From: Athripsodes cinereus
Lineage: Eukaryota > Arthropoda > Insecta > Trichoptera > Leptoceridae
Direction: 5' to 3'
Length of the DNA: 64,000 nucleotides
Assembly (NCBI GenBank): GCA_947579605.1
Contig: OX388307.1
Coordinates: forward strand, 29,923,237 to 29,987,236
Below are positions 22,105-33,024 of the stretch, one piece after another. A program made the position numbers and the translations under genes. The number at the start of each line of letters is the position of its first letter. Within the stretch, counting starts at the first letter, position 1. The notes under the pieces are model-generated. The model worked only from the letters and a program-made list of their open reading frames with translations, did not search any database and was not told the origin of the DNA.

Positions 22105-22670
22105 TACCTTATTTTATGTTTTTAGTTCTAACGAAAGTATGTATCTTCTTCCATTATTTTTCTTTAAAAAGAAAATATTTGTACCTTTTTTTCAGAATTA
22201 TTTTTGAGGTTTGTTCTAACTATTTCTAGAATGTTATTATTTCAGGAATTTAAAGAATAAGCACAAAGTAAAAAAGTTTTTATTTTACGACATGAATAGG
22301 TTACGTGTTTTTGTTTCAAAGGAATAATTCAAGTCAGACAATTATAAAGAAATAAAAACTTTTAAAAAACAGTTTACACTTAACATTTTATGAAAGAAAT
22401 TGTTTATAGGTTGCTCATTAGGTACATTAAAAAGTTATGACACACATCACTTCTATTTTTAGTTTTATAAAACACACTCAAAAAAGTTATTTTTAATGAT
22501 GAATCTGGATATTAAATGAATCCAAATATACCCTAAAAGCCTTCATTGAAAGCAAAAAATTGTAACGTGAGTATGATATAAGTTGTTTTTGCATATTAAT
22601 GTTTCTTAATAGTCATATCTTTCATAAAAAAATTGAAATTTTCACTTATTATAAATATTAAAATCTATCT
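22105..22670. other. Unassigned AT-rich stretch
   Basis: No gene or repeat recognised. Confidence 0.4.
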
Positions 22671-22679
22671 ATTTATTTA

Positions 22680-23110
22680 TTTCTTCACGCCCTATGCCAA
22701 GTGGGGTAGGCAAAGAGAACGGAACGCCATATAAATCAGTCCTGAAATACTTCTTTCGCTTCTTCTACATTCAAACAATTTCTCATGCACGCACTTTGAT
22801 TTCTCTTACTTAAAACACGGCCGTCCTTGAGAATTTGATGCAAGCCATGTAGTTCTCGAACGCCCGCGCTTCCTTACACCCTTTCTTTCAGACAAGTATA
22901 TCCTTTTTGTCATTCTTTCCTCTTCTATTCGTTCCACATGACCAAACCATCTCAATTTATTCGCAGGAATTCTATCCACAATACTCCTCTTGCATCTACT
23001 CATTCTTCTAATATCCTCATTCCTCACTCTATCACGCAACGTTTACCGACCATCTTCCTCAGCGATCTCATCTCCACAGCATTTATACCACTTTTGTCCC
23101 TCTTCAACCA
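22680..23110 (-). pseudogene. LINE L2 RT C-terminal fragment and 3' end
   Basis: Minus-strand frame 23039-22806 reads RMSRCKRSIVDRIPANKLRW, FGHVERIEEERMTKRIYL, SERKGVRKRGRSRTTWL, then loses frame near lasnsQGRP (expected GIxQILKDGRVL). The remainder of the family consensus down to tcacgccctatgccaagtgg (22686) follows. More 5' coverage than other L2 copies here, but still no catalytic domain. Confidence 0.7.
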
Positions 23111-23229
23111 TGTCCACGTTTTGCTAAAATAAAATTATTAATACTGATTATAGAGTTTTTGTTTTACATAATGTACCTATATGCCGCCTGAATTATCCTC
23201 TTCTTCCATACCCTGTACCTATGATAACG

Positions 23230-23305
23230 AGCATCAAAAACATTGTTAAAAGAAGAAGGAGCTGGTATTTGCCCTGTGCTTTCGAGAGAAGAATTAAAGT
23301 CATGA
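23230..23305 (+). pseudogene. LINE L1 C-terminal relic
   Basis: KRRRSWYLPCAFERRIK corresponds to QRRSEWRRLVSALCSREER of L1 at 44903-45310. Confidence 0.45.
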
Positions 23306-23309
23306 CGAA

Positions 23310-23794
23310 AAATAACAATGTTTTTAAAGTTTTGATATTCTTATGTACCTACACAGGATTATATTTTGCAATGCCGTCTACATTTTCATATTACATCTGG
23401 ACGGGGGAAATGTAATAAAATAAGATATAACCGCAACGAGTTGATATTATGTATGTAGGTAGGTAAGTAGGGTAGATATGCATTTGAGCTTTTAACTTTC
23501 TAAGCTTAATATTATTATCGCAATAAACAGAACTCGAAAAACGGATGTCGTTACACTACTATGATTCTTACTGTACGAGTACATGATGCTTCCGCTTCAT
23601 AAAATTACATTTATTATAATGATTCCAATACAAAGTATCATAATATTCAATTATGCTGCATCATGAAATAACGAAGATAGATTAAAATAAAACATAAATT
23701 TATGTGTTCAAAATTACAGAAATTGCGGGTAAGTTTAAAGTCTTCGATAAAGAATAGTTGTTCACTATTTTCTGTAATCTTTTGAGCGTCTTGT
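23310..23794. other. Unassigned stretch
   Basis: No gene or repeat recognised; contains a short gtaggtaggtaagtag microrepeat near 23456. Confidence 0.4.
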
Positions 23795-23995
23795 AACAGG
23801 TCTTCGCAACACATCAAGTATGAAACAATTAAAATATGTACAATTCAGCAACGAGACATGCTACCTATCCTGCATGTCTGATTTTTTAAGAAGTATGCAT
23901 AGAGAAATCTGCATGCTCATTATTTGCACTTAGTCTTGCGGGATTAGAACTTGTGGGATATGCCATGATGACATAATAGAAGTAGTAGATATCAT
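23795..23995 (+). repeat. RepA degenerate sense copy
   Basis: gtaacaggtcttcg, aattcagcaacgagacatgc, ctatcctgcatgtctgattt and acttgtgggatatgccatga, then a tagaagtagtag tail; recognisable throughout but heavily substituted. Confidence 0.5.
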
Positions 23996-23999
23996 ATTT

Positions 24000-24795
24000 T
24001 ATTTCGTAATAAGACCGATACGACTGACCGTTAGTTGGACGATATCAAAAAAACATAATTGTGATGAAAAAGTATTCAATCTAGTGTTATAACGTGACTT
24101 ATTTGTACTGTGTTTTAATGGAACAAAATAAAATATATAAAAGAAAAACATTAATTTGGTTTCCGAGATGAAAAATATTTGAATAATGTCTTTTCAAAGA
24201 TAGTTGAATAACTGTAATATTTTTCTTTTTCCAACTATACGAGCAAGTGAATTAGTGAATGAATAATTTTTTCTTCCACTTGATATACAAATACATAAGT
24301 TAAGCAAAAGACACATTATAAAAAAGGGAATACATACGAAGAAAGACAAAAAAATATAGTTGAAACTTTAAAAATAGTAAGATTTTAAGCCATGTAAATA
24401 AAAATATCAAAATATAATGGATAAAAGCTAACACAGCGAAAGTTACACAGATGAATCAACAAAAAAATATTTTTTGAAAATCTCTTTAATCTTTTTAATA
24501 AGTACAAACACAGTTGCCTGAGATTAAAATTTAATCTATAGGTATTAATTATAGGTTATATGAAATAAACTCTGACTACCCCACTTAAGGGATCCACTGC
24601 GATGCTATAAAAATAATAATTTATATATCCCAAATTAACAATAATTCACTCCGATTCACCCTTAATATGCAACGAATTCGCTGTTATCTCCCTTCCTATG
24701 GGAACATCTGTGATAGCTTCAATACGGGTAAAACATTATTAATTTATTTTTAAAAACATTTTAAAAATTAAAGTGAGAATGAAAAATATATATAT
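24000..24795. other. Unassigned AT-rich stretch
   Basis: No gene recognised; ends in a (TA) run at 24787-24799 that may be the tail of the L4 fragment that follows. Confidence 0.4.
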
Positions 24796-24799
24796 ATAA

Positions 24800-25060
24800 T
24801 GACTTACAATCCAATGGATTGGTCTGCAACGAGTTTGGTTTTTCTTCTCCATTCGTCTCTTTTCTCAGCCAGTCTTTTCAGCTCTACGTATGAGCCACAG
24901 TTCATGTCCCTCTTCAGTTGTACGCGTCTCTTGGTCGGCCTCTGCCATTTGTCCCCTCGGTCTTACCCTCCGCGATGGCGATGAGTAGTCCTGGGTGCCT
25001 GATGTTGTGGCCAATCCAGTTAGCTCTTTGTTGGCCGATTCTCTTAAGAAGTTGCTTTTT
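24800..25060 (-). pseudogene. LINE RT C-terminal fragment L4 (antisense)
   Basis: The reverse complement matches the L4 copy at 59590-59880: rri.QQRANWIGHNIRHPGLLI, AIAEG, GRPRDAY, LKRDMNCGSYVELKRLAEKR, DEWRRKTKLVADQSIGL and stop next to a tatatata tail. Plus-strand open frame here is a shadow. Confidence 0.65.
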
Positions 25061-25109
25061 TTCCGAAATGTAATCGAATCGAAAGTAGAGTAATAATTTT
25101 GATGTGAAA

Positions 25110-25456
25110 ATATACTATTTCATTATTTACTCAATTTTGGATGCTTTGTTGTGAAAGTTAAGAAAAAAGAAAATATGTTATTCGGCTTTTTCCATTTTCC
25201 AAGTTCCATTTGTTTTCTGTTTGACATTTTATTCAATTTTAAAATTTTTTTTATCATTTTTTTTAAATTAATCTTTTGACCAAATTTTTTTTTCTTTAAC
25301 GTAATACTATTATTTAAGTTGTACTCTTTTTTTGTATCAAGTTGATTGTTTTGTCTTTTTTTTTTAAAAAAAAATGTACTTTTTGTATGCATGTATTGTA
25401 TGTATACTAAAAAAATTTCGGCTTCGGCCGTGAATATCTGAATAAAAAAAAAAAAT
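25110..25456 (+). mobile_element. Probable LINE/retroposon 3' end with poly(A)
   Basis: T-rich sequence ending tcggcttcggccgtgaatat, ctgaataaaaaaaaaaaat; an AATAAA followed directly by an A-run at 25441-25456 suggests a retroposed 3' end. Family not recognised. Confidence 0.35.
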
Positions 25457-25459
25457 AAG

Positions 25460-26082
25460 TCGTCATTGTGATGTATACTTCATTATTGGTTGCAAGTATG
25501 TATCGATTATAATTGCCGGATGAAAGAAATGTGAAAAAAGTCGCTCAGCTTGTCATGCATCGCTTAAGTCCATAGAACACTGAACCATTGAATTCTCAAG
25601 AAGGAAAATTGCTTCCTGGAAAATTATAAAATATGTATTTTTCGCTACAGTTAGCATTGCACGCCGACTCATTCTTAAAAAACACGTATTATGATATCGT
25701 TCATACGTCACTCTTCTTGGAATAATGGATTGCATCTTATATTCATGTTAGGGCATTTCCATAACATTTTTATCACGATATTCGCTGCTATGGTAGGTAT
25801 AAAAACTGTTTTGCAATTATTTTATCTTTTTTTTTCATATAGTAGTCAACTTTGTATACTTATACATTAACAAAAAGCCTTCCAGCTACGACACTACTTC
25901 ATTTTGCGTTTTTTGTATTACCATATCCCAACATGTACGAGTATTTGAAAAAAATATTGTATATTTGCCACAACAAAGTCTTATGAATCGTTAGAGTGGA
26001 ACTAAAGTAGGTGGAACTTGTGTACTAGGATTATTATTCAACAGAAACCTTAATTTCATAATATGAAGCTTTTTCTATTTTT
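25460..26082. other. Unassigned AT-rich stretch
   Basis: No gene or repeat recognised. Confidence 0.4.
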
Positions 26083-26328
26083 TATAACATAACATAACAT
26101 ACATAGACATTTCACACAGATCGAGCTAGTCCCAAACTAATATGAATCTTATATTATGGGCACTAACGCAACGATACACATACATACAATACACTAAACA
26201 CATATACATGTAACACCCAGACCCAGGACAATTTGAAAAAGGTCATTCCTCACTCTGCCCTGGCCGGGAATCGAACCCGGGACTTCGTGACTCAAAGACA
26301 AGAGGGTTACCTCCGCGTCACATCGGCC
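26083..26328 (-). mobile_element. SINE S1 copy, near full length (antisense)
   Basis: Plus strand starts with the complement of the short-repeat tail (ataacataacataacata), then gatcgagctagtcccaaac, and near its end gggaatcgaacccggg (B box) and ctccgcgtcacatcgg (5' head). Sister of 21007-21281. Confidence 0.8.
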
Positions 26329-26339
26329 GACATTTCCTT

Positions 26340-27233
26340 TCTAATAGAGGAATGATATGTTTAGTGTTTATAAATCGGCATAGGTTGGTTTACATGAACT
26401 ATTCTCCGCACACTCGAGATGGATGCTCCATTAAATTACACCAAATAAGTCATCTGAAACATATTTATACAATATGTTCGGCATCGCTTTAGAAGGTAAA
26501 CTTACACGTAAAAACACTTTTTCTGTTACCTACTAATGAGAGTTTCACAATCTGCTGGTTTTATGAGGTGCTTTTCGAGTAAGTTTTAAGATCTTCACTT
26601 ACGCAGATGTGAGAAATCTTGTAAAATACCAAACTACGTATTTGTTGAAATATATTTTCATTTTAAATATTGAAAATTGATTATATGGGAAATTAAGTGA
26701 AATGACAAAAACCGCTACTAACGTCAAAGTCTACATTGTAATATTATTTTGTGGAAGTGTTGGTATTTCTCAAATCGGTTTTTGATAAAATACTTTTTTT
26801 TATCTGAGGTACTGATGTTTTTTTGATTATACTTGTAATACTTACATCTGATTTGTAAAAGACATCAACGGAAAACAGCAAATGTAAGCATTTTTTTTTC
26901 GCTATTTCAGTCTTTTATAAGGCAATGTGTAAAATGTTTCCAATGTTATCGAGAAATTGATTGATTAAATACTCGTACACATTGTGGTTTGCAGATTTGA
27001 AAACATCCGAAAAATACCACATTATTTTTAAAGTTCAATGGCCTTCATATTATATTCAAGTAAATGTATTGTATTTTACTTCTTCCGTGGAGTTCTTGGT
27101 AAAAAAATAAATATATCCTCACTTTTCTGTAAAATTTCTGAGCTTCATTTATAAGACAGGTATGAACAAAATATCAATACGACATACGACAACAATAAGA
27201 CATCAATCTAATTATACATTCACGACATCTATT
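26340..27233. other. Mostly unassigned; short L10 LINE end
   Basis: 26396-26460 carries ctcgagatggatgctccatt and aataagtcatctgaaaca, matching the 3' end of LINE L10 (see 35080-35340). Rest unrecognised. Confidence 0.4.
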
Positions 27234-27242
27234 ACAAGTAGG

Positions 27243-27431
27243 CAGTGATGTGAGTAGAGAAAATTCTCCAAAGAAATTTCTCGAGAACGAGAAATTTCTC
27301 CGAGAATTTCTCCTCTGATGGAAGAGAAATTTCTCCCCATAATTTTTCCTAGTGGTAGTTACAATGATCAATAAAAAATATATCAAAGTATATAAAAAAT
27401 ATATAAAATATATAAAAAAATATATACACTA
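27243..27431. mobile_element. hAT-type MITE, 189 bp, with 8-bp target duplication
   Basis: Starts cagtgatgtgag and ends tatatacacta, so the ends form a short imperfect CAGTG/CACTA-type inverted repeat. The 8-bp duplication caagtagg flanks it (27235-27242 and 27432-27439; a ninth base also matches). The left half is an array of gagaaatttctc-type palindromes (27261-27336), as in hAT subterminal regions. No transposase. 8-bp duplications and CAGTG ends are characteristic of the hAT superfamily. Confidence 0.7.
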
Positions 27432-27439
27432 CAAGTAGG

Positions 27440-28194
27440 GTAGCCAATAAACTAATTGCAAACAATTAACATAAAGGTCGTCAGGACGGGTGAAAATCCA
27501 TATCGTTGAATTAAAAAGATAATCTGTTTATCGAATACCTATCTTTTACGGGACACTTAAAAACTTTTCTATGTAAGTATAAAAAAAAATCGTGTACTGT
27601 TTCCCCGATACTGAATTGAGTTTGTTGGGTGGGGGGAGTGGCGGTATAATTTGTTATTTGTATCAGTATGATGAATGTTTTTTTTTAAATAAATTGTCGT
27701 TATAAGTGTACACTAAATAACGAATCTGTCGAATCAACAAGAGCAGTAAACTAAAAAATATTTTTATTAAGGTCAATTGTTTTTACGTTCGAAATTAAAA
27801 ATTTTAACTCCTCTTTTTGTAATTTACATAAAGATTTTCACATTAAAAACACTCGTACAAAATTTAGAGAATACTTTTGCTATTTTATACGAGTTCTTGG
27901 TTTGAAAAATAAAATATTTGTATAATAAAAGGCTTTGCTTTTATCTCCTCAGGCGCTTTGTTTTCATTTGATTAAATACATTAATATATAAACTTATGTA
28001 GTATTTTACTTTAGGTTGAATAAATGAAAATATGGTTTTAAAATAATAGTCAACACGCAATATAAAACCAACCTCGGTGGTAAACTTGCCAATTCATTAC
28101 TAAACAAAGTTGAAAATATTTTTCTAGCAAAATTTTTGACCGAAAAGACAGCTGTTTTTCATTTCTGAATTTCCAGAAGATTAAAATATCCTAC
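27440..28194. other. Unassigned AT-rich stretch
   Basis: No gene or repeat recognised; a G-rich tggggggagtggcgg lies near 27631. Confidence 0.35.
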
Positions 28195-28290
28195 AACATC
28201 CCATGTTCCCGGTAAAGAAAAGGTCTACTACTTTTTCCTGTCTATAAAATGCAGGTATTCGTGAAATCTCCCGTAGGTATCTGACAATTA
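28195..28290 (+). repeat. RepA 5'-part relic
   Basis: catcccatgttcccggtaaa, tctactactttttcctg and aaaatgcaggtattcg resemble the RepA sense start (agcacccggtaaag, tcccactctt, aaaaggcaggtgttcg). Confidence 0.35.
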
Positions 28291-28499
28291 AAATCTACAA
28301 TGATCAGCGAGAGGTATGCCACCATCTTGAATATCATATTTTTTATTGGTACGAAAAGGACTATCATATTTATTACGTGGAGTTAGTCCGCAAGAACAAA
28401 CTTGAATGCATGAAGATTGTTGTTGACAGATTGCGCGTAAATTAGTTATGATTGTTTGGACATTTTTAACGAATGATGAGGCAAGAATGATAAAAAGGA

Positions 28500-28640
28500 A
28501 ATGCTTACCTGAAAATAGAGGTGTGAGAAGCGCGAGCTTTCGAGAACCACGATGCATGATCACGTTGGTCAAATTCTCAAGGACGGCCGTGTGTTGAGAG
28601 ACTTTTTTAATAACCGGGTTAGTTGGAAGACATCGCATTT
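28500..28640 (+). pseudogene. LINE L2 fragment
   Basis: HDHVGQILKDGRVLRDFFN is readable at 28551-28608, the QILKDGRVL motif of L2; upstream agaggtgtgagaagcgcgag corresponds to the KGVRRRGR segment in another frame. Confidence 0.5.
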
Positions 28641-28759
28641 TAACGATAAATTCGCCCTCTATACATTGAATTGTATAACTGAGATTTACATGATACTGTT
28701 TTATTTTGTAATATTGTAACCAATGTACCTACAGTGAAGAATAAAATAAATAAATAAAT
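28641..28759 (+). mobile_element. LINE 3' end with (AAAT)n tail
   Basis: Ends tgaagaataaaataaataaa and further units (28736-28759). Only the last ~120 bp are present. Confidence 0.4.
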
Positions 28760-28867
28760 GTGGTGGAGGAGTGTCCAGGTAGAAGATACGAGGGCGACTG
28801 GATGGACATCCATGAATCAACCCCAGAGGCGGTGCAGTGGCTTTCTGAACGAAAACCAAGAATTTAA
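28760..28867 (+). pseudogene. LINE C-terminal fragment
   Basis: VVEECPGRRYEGDWMDIHES followed by TPEAVQWLSERKPRI and stop (28865-28867). HV(V/L)EECP/FECP followed by a divergent tail and 'P..' segment is the C-terminal zinc-knuckle-like end of Jockey-type ORF2. Starts directly after another LINE tail. Confidence 0.5.
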
Positions 28868-28899
28868 TATGGAATAATTAATGCAAGCCGAAGCCATAC

Positions 28900-29729
28900 A
28901 AAAAGTAAAGTAAGTATAAAATTTGTAAAACTAAAAAAATAGCACATTTAGAATAAATTAACCAAACGATCACATAATTTCAAACTGAACTTACCAAATT
29001 CTTGTAAAGAATGTTATAAAACAATTTTAATAATATGTGGGTATTAAAGTAAATACTTTTCATTATACTAAACAATATTATTATCGAATGCGACAAATGT
29101 TACCTTCTGGATACAAGCCAAAATATTATAAAACTTATCATACGTACATACTCCTACGGGGTTAAAGTTTCAGTTAGTATTTATCTTTAAATCATTGTAC
29201 CTTTTAGTAGGCATCTGATTTTAAAAGTTGGCAGACGATAACGCTACTAAGTTTTATTCATTCAAAGTGTGTAATAGCTCCGACACAGGAAAAAGTTTTT
29301 AGTGTAAATATTTTACATCAATATCCTAATGATATTTGTTTTTTTGTTCTAAGTGTTGGATGTAGAAATAATTCTGAGAATAACAAGGCGAATAAGTCTA
29401 ATTGTTATATAAATGTTATGGTGAAAATAGATATAGGTGTACTCAAAAACAAAATACATATAATTATTATTAAGTATTGCTAAGTATGCGAGCTTAAAGT
29501 TAAACCTGATCGAATGAAAAATCTTACTTATTTTACATTTATTATCCTTGGTTAAATTGAAATATAACTTTTTTTTGGTGCATTTAGTCAATATTATATA
29601 AATTGACATCAGCTGTAGAGAAAATCATTTGACATTTAGACAAATTAATAGTCAGATTTAATCTCTATGAGAAAGGTTCACTTATTCAGGTTAAATAGTT
29701 AAAATATCAGTTACTCCGTATTTGTTAGT
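28900..29729. other. Unassigned AT-rich stretch
   Basis: No gene or repeat recognised. Confidence 0.4.
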
Positions 29730-29743
29730 GAGACTAGAGAGTA

Positions 29744-29998
29744 CTACTACTACTACTACTATACCATCACGGCACATCCCACAAGTGGGGAAGCCAGCAG
29801 ATCAGCTGCATGTAAGAAACATACAAACTGTCCTCCTCGTGCCAGAATAAAATCAAGACATTCAGGATGGGTGGCAAACCTCATCGCTGAATTTAAGATG
29901 TAAAATGTCTAATTTTTTTCGAACACCTGCCTTTTACAGGACACTCGAAAACTTACGCAGAAGAGTGGGAGACCAATTCTTTACCGGGTGCTCCACGG
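29744..29998 (-). repeat. RepA reference copy with 14-bp target duplication
   Basis: RepA is a short dispersed retroposon-like repeat. In its sense direction (minus strand here) it starts ccgtggagcacccggtaaag, passes gtgtcctgtaaaaggcagg, ttcagcgatgaggtttgcca, tcctgaatgtcttg, gcacgaggaggacag, tgcagctgatctgctggctt, cacttgtgggatgtgccgtg and ends gatggtata plus (gta)n. The 14-bp duplication gagactagagagta (29730-29743 and 29999-30012) brackets it. Variable 5' ends, a fixed 3' end with microsatellite tail and duplications of 11-14 bp indicate LINE-mediated retroposition. Longer copies (48630-48885) show extra 5' sequence, so 255 bp is probably 5'-truncated. No clear A/B box, so SINE class is unproven. 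Confidence 0.8.
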
Positions 29999-30049
29999 GA
30001 GACTAGAGAGTAATGAATTGAAAAACAATTTTTTTTAAAAATATATATT

Positions 30050-30535
30050 TCTTCTTGAGAGAGATGTCTGTCGACTTATAAGGACATTGATAATATCTGA
30101 CAATATCCTTATAAGACGAAGGAAGTGTCTCTCAATAAACAACATTTAGTAGATTAATTGAATTAAAATAGTTTTCAAATAAAACACTGTATTGATTTCA
30201 CTATGAATTATATTTGACTCAGAGGCCTTTCGGGTAGACACCCATTAGCAGAGAATTTATAGAAACTATTAAGAAACTATTTGTCACTACCCGAAAGGCC
30301 TCTGAGACAAATATTTTTCACAGAAATAGTATTATAATACTTTACTTTTCGGGTCCGGACTTCAGACTTTGCCACTCCAGTATGCAGCGACGTGTATCGT
30401 ATAATACAGTGTTTTATTTTAATTCTATTAAAACGAACTTTCACAAAGTTATTCCAAGTACTATAGAATCATTATATAGTAGACTGTTTTTTAATTTCAT
30501 TATGGATTTCTACTACCTAACAAAGACACAGTGAG
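30050..30535. mobile_element. F1 palindromic element with internal insertion
   Basis: 30055-30140 holds the F1 central palindrome (gagagagatgtctgt..cttataaggacattg / caatatccttataagacg..gtgtctctc). The F1 terminus ttctactacctaacaaagac, acagtg occurs at 30508-30532. Between, the F1 sequence is broken at about 30205 and resumes near 30490, the gap being foreign DNA with its own inverted repeat. Confidence 0.55.
30211..30313. repeat. 103-bp inverted repeat (MITE-like hairpin)
   Basis: Left arm 30211-30240 and right arm 30282-30313 share agaggcctttcgggtag / ctacccgaaaggcctct. Part of the insertion within F1; a segment following it (gccactccagtatgcagcga, 30370-30390) recurs in reverse at 61905-61935. 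Confidence 0.65.
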
Positions 30536-30539
30536 TGAA

Positions 30540-31030
30540 CTAGAGAGTATAAGTAATTCTCATTTGTATTAAAATATTCTTCAATAACGATAAAAGTGAA
30601 GGAACTATGATGTGGTAATTTCAGTATACGATTACAATCTTATATATACATACGTAGTATGCTAGTAAAATTACTTTACGCTTTACAAAAGAAATTTTTG
30701 TTGTGTAAAATATGCAACATACTTGCATCTAACAAGAGTCTACATTTTCTACAATGTAAGAATTTCATAATAATAATGTGAAGGAAATTTATTTCAAGTA
30801 GTGCATCCAAAGAGTGTGTTGAGAATTTATTTTATGAATTTTCACTCTAAATTCCATCTACAGCCAAGTAAAAATTATGTAATTAATTTCAGGTAATATA
30901 CTAAGTAATACGGATAATTTTAGAAGATGCTTAAATAAATAAAAAAACACAAACATATTATTCAAATTTAACCTCGTACAATGGTTATTCGTAAAATATC
31001 ATTTATCCGAATTCAATACTTGACACTAGA
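30540..31030. other. Unassigned AT-rich stretch
   Basis: No gene or repeat recognised. Confidence 0.4.
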
Positions 31031-31072
31031 TTTGTGTTGTTTGTTTTAATTTTAATTTCTATGTTTTTTCAG

Positions 31073-31159
31073 GTGGAATCTGAATTGGACCTCGACCTGT
31101 TGAGTAGAATTGCCTTAGGGATAAATGGAAGTCCTCCGACTCCGGAAATATTTGGAAAA
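31073..31159 (+). CDS. Candidate internal exon of an unidentified host gene
   Basis: A less AT-rich 87-nt island preceded by a pyrimidine-rich tract and acceptor (atgttttttcag, AG at 31071-31072) and followed by a possible donor (aaa|gtatca, GT at 31160-31161). It is exactly 29 codons, open in phase 0: VESELDLDLLSRIALGINGS then PPTPEIFGK. The frame continues open on both sides (ATG at 31034 gives a hydrophobic lead MLFVLILISMFFQ), so a small signal-peptide-like ORF is an alternative reading. No family recognised; the donor is weak. This is the only stretch resembling a host exon that I noticed. Confidence 0.35.
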
Positions 31160-31229
31160 GTATCAATTATTACAATATCAAAAATTTGTAACAAAAAATA
31201 CTTGAATATTGTTTGGAAAATTTGAAGAC

Positions 31230-32045
31230 AGATGTTTTTGGCATAGTGCTGGTATTTTTTGTACCGCGTTTTCTACCAAATCCTACGATATATTGTTCTT
31301 TCCTGTTACTAGGCTATTAAATCTCGGTATAAACATATTTTTAAACACAACATGTAACCACATAATTTTGTAACATTCAAAGAATTTCTAAATAATAATT
31401 TAAAATAAGACGTTTTTTTTATACAAAGTAGTTTTTCAGAAAAAATGTGAAGAAAAGGAAATGTTGAAAAATATCCTAATTGAAAAACTTTGAAGAAATA
31501 AAATTTAGATTAAAGAAACAAGAAAAATGATTTTATGAGGAAAAGAGTGGATCAAGTTGTTCCCTATTTTTTTCCAAAAGTTAGAAAGTATAGATTGGAA
31601 ATTTATAAAAACCGGAGATATTATTATTGCTTAACTTAACAAGCACAACAGTTTCGTTGAGTTGTTTTGAAATTTTCTTCTATGGTAATACAGTGGAATT
31701 TCTTTTTCATAAATGTTTGTTATATTAATTATTGTTGACTGTTTGTTCCTTAAAAATAAAATACAAAAAATAATATTTCCAAATAAGATCGAGATAATTT
31801 GGCTTAGTTCCAGAATTTCCCACGATTCGATGTAATTAATTTTGTGTTTAGATAATAAATAGATACATATATTATTACTTAGTTATATAAGTAATTATTT
31901 AAAGAATCGGACAACCACTAATTGTTATAAATTACTCCCCGAACAACTTTGCTGTGACATCAACACCAGAATAATATGTGCCAGCCTAGCAGTGGCGGGA
32001 GTAATATTCTTACATTGGTCATGCTTATAATGAATATTAATCATT
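31230..32045. other. Unassigned AT-rich stretch
   Basis: No gene or repeat recognised; if 31073-31159 is an exon this would be intron. Confidence 0.35.
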
Positions 32046-32056
32046 GTTGTTATCTT

Positions 32057-32386
32057 GAAATGAAATATCCATAAGAAATGTCCATATCCGTAGTAGTTTC
32101 AAAGTCGCTCCCATCGGTGAAAAAATAACCGAAAACCGATTGAGATGGTACGGGCACATCTTGAGACTACCACAGGATAACATAATCAAAAAGACGATAG
32201 ACCTAGAAGAAGGACCCAGAAGACCAGGCAGACCAGTGACCACCTGGATGTCCACAAGTGCCAGGGACATGAAGGAGGCAAAGTTGCGCTCGGAGGACGC
32301 AGGGGACCGGAAAACTTGGAAGATGAGGACTAGGAGAGCCGACCCTAAGTAAATGGGATAAAGGCGAGGGCGAAGAAGAAGACGAA
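32057..32386 (+). mobile_element. LINE L5, 5'-truncated insertion with 11-bp duplication
   Basis: Encodes ITENRLRWYGHILRLPQDNI, IKKTIDLEEGPRRPGRPVTT, WMSTSARDMKEAKLRSEDAG, DRKTWKMRTRRADPK and stop: the RW.GH..R...., GRP..TW, D....W.. C-terminus of a non-LTR RT. Tail gcgaagaagaagacga. Bracketed by gttgttatctt at 32046-32056 and 32387-32397. Open reading to the stop, so the copy is fairly young, but only 330 bp of the 3' end were inserted. Confidence 0.75.
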
Positions 32387-32443
32387 GTTGTTATCTTATA
32401 TTATCCAATGCATAATTACATTGTATATAAGATCTTTTGTGTC

Positions 32444-32454
32444 GGGGGGGGGGG
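32444..32454 (+). repeat. G11 homopolymer
   Basis: Eleven consecutive G in otherwise AT-rich DNA, followed by agggtgg. Confidence 0.9.
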
Positions 32455-32713
32455 AGGGTGGCAAATTTGAGCTGTCTTATTACACAATGTAAGTTGTGTA
32501 AAGAAAAAATGGTTTTAAAAAATAATATATCGTTTTATCCAAAGAAAGGTAACTTTAAAAAAATTGCAGAGGCAAAAATTGAGATGCCATTTTGTTTTGT
32601 TTATGTTGAAATGCCGTTTTATGTTTTATCTATCAAAAGTCCATGAAATTAATAAGTCATGTATGCCTTTGTTAATCGTAAGCAAGCGGTATTTTTTTGC
32701 ATGTATGGAATAT

Positions 32714-32834
32714 TACTACTACTATACCATCACGGCATATCCCACAAGTGGGGTAGCCAGCAGATCAGCTGCATGTAAGAAACATGCAAACTGTCCTCTT
32801 CGTGCCAGTATAAAATCAAGACATTCAGGATGGG
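32714..32834 (-). repeat. RepA, 5'-truncated copy with 12-bp target duplication
   Basis: Begins with the (act)n tail complement and taccatcacggcatatccca and stops in the middle of RepA at cattcaggatggg. tgtatggaatat occurs at 32702-32713 and again at 32835-32846. The tail is intact and the 5' side (right) is truncated, exactly as target-primed reverse transcription predicts. Confidence 0.8.
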
Positions 32835-33024
32835 TGTATGGAATATACGCCACTGTAAAATAATGAGTTTTATAGAAATGCGATCTAGCACGTACAAACT
32901 AGGACTATAAACTCAACAATAAAAGATAATAAATCTTATACTAGCCTTATTATATACTTAACGATCTATCCTAAAATACACATAAGTTATTTTTTTTTGT
33001 TTTCTTACATTAATTTGTATCTGT

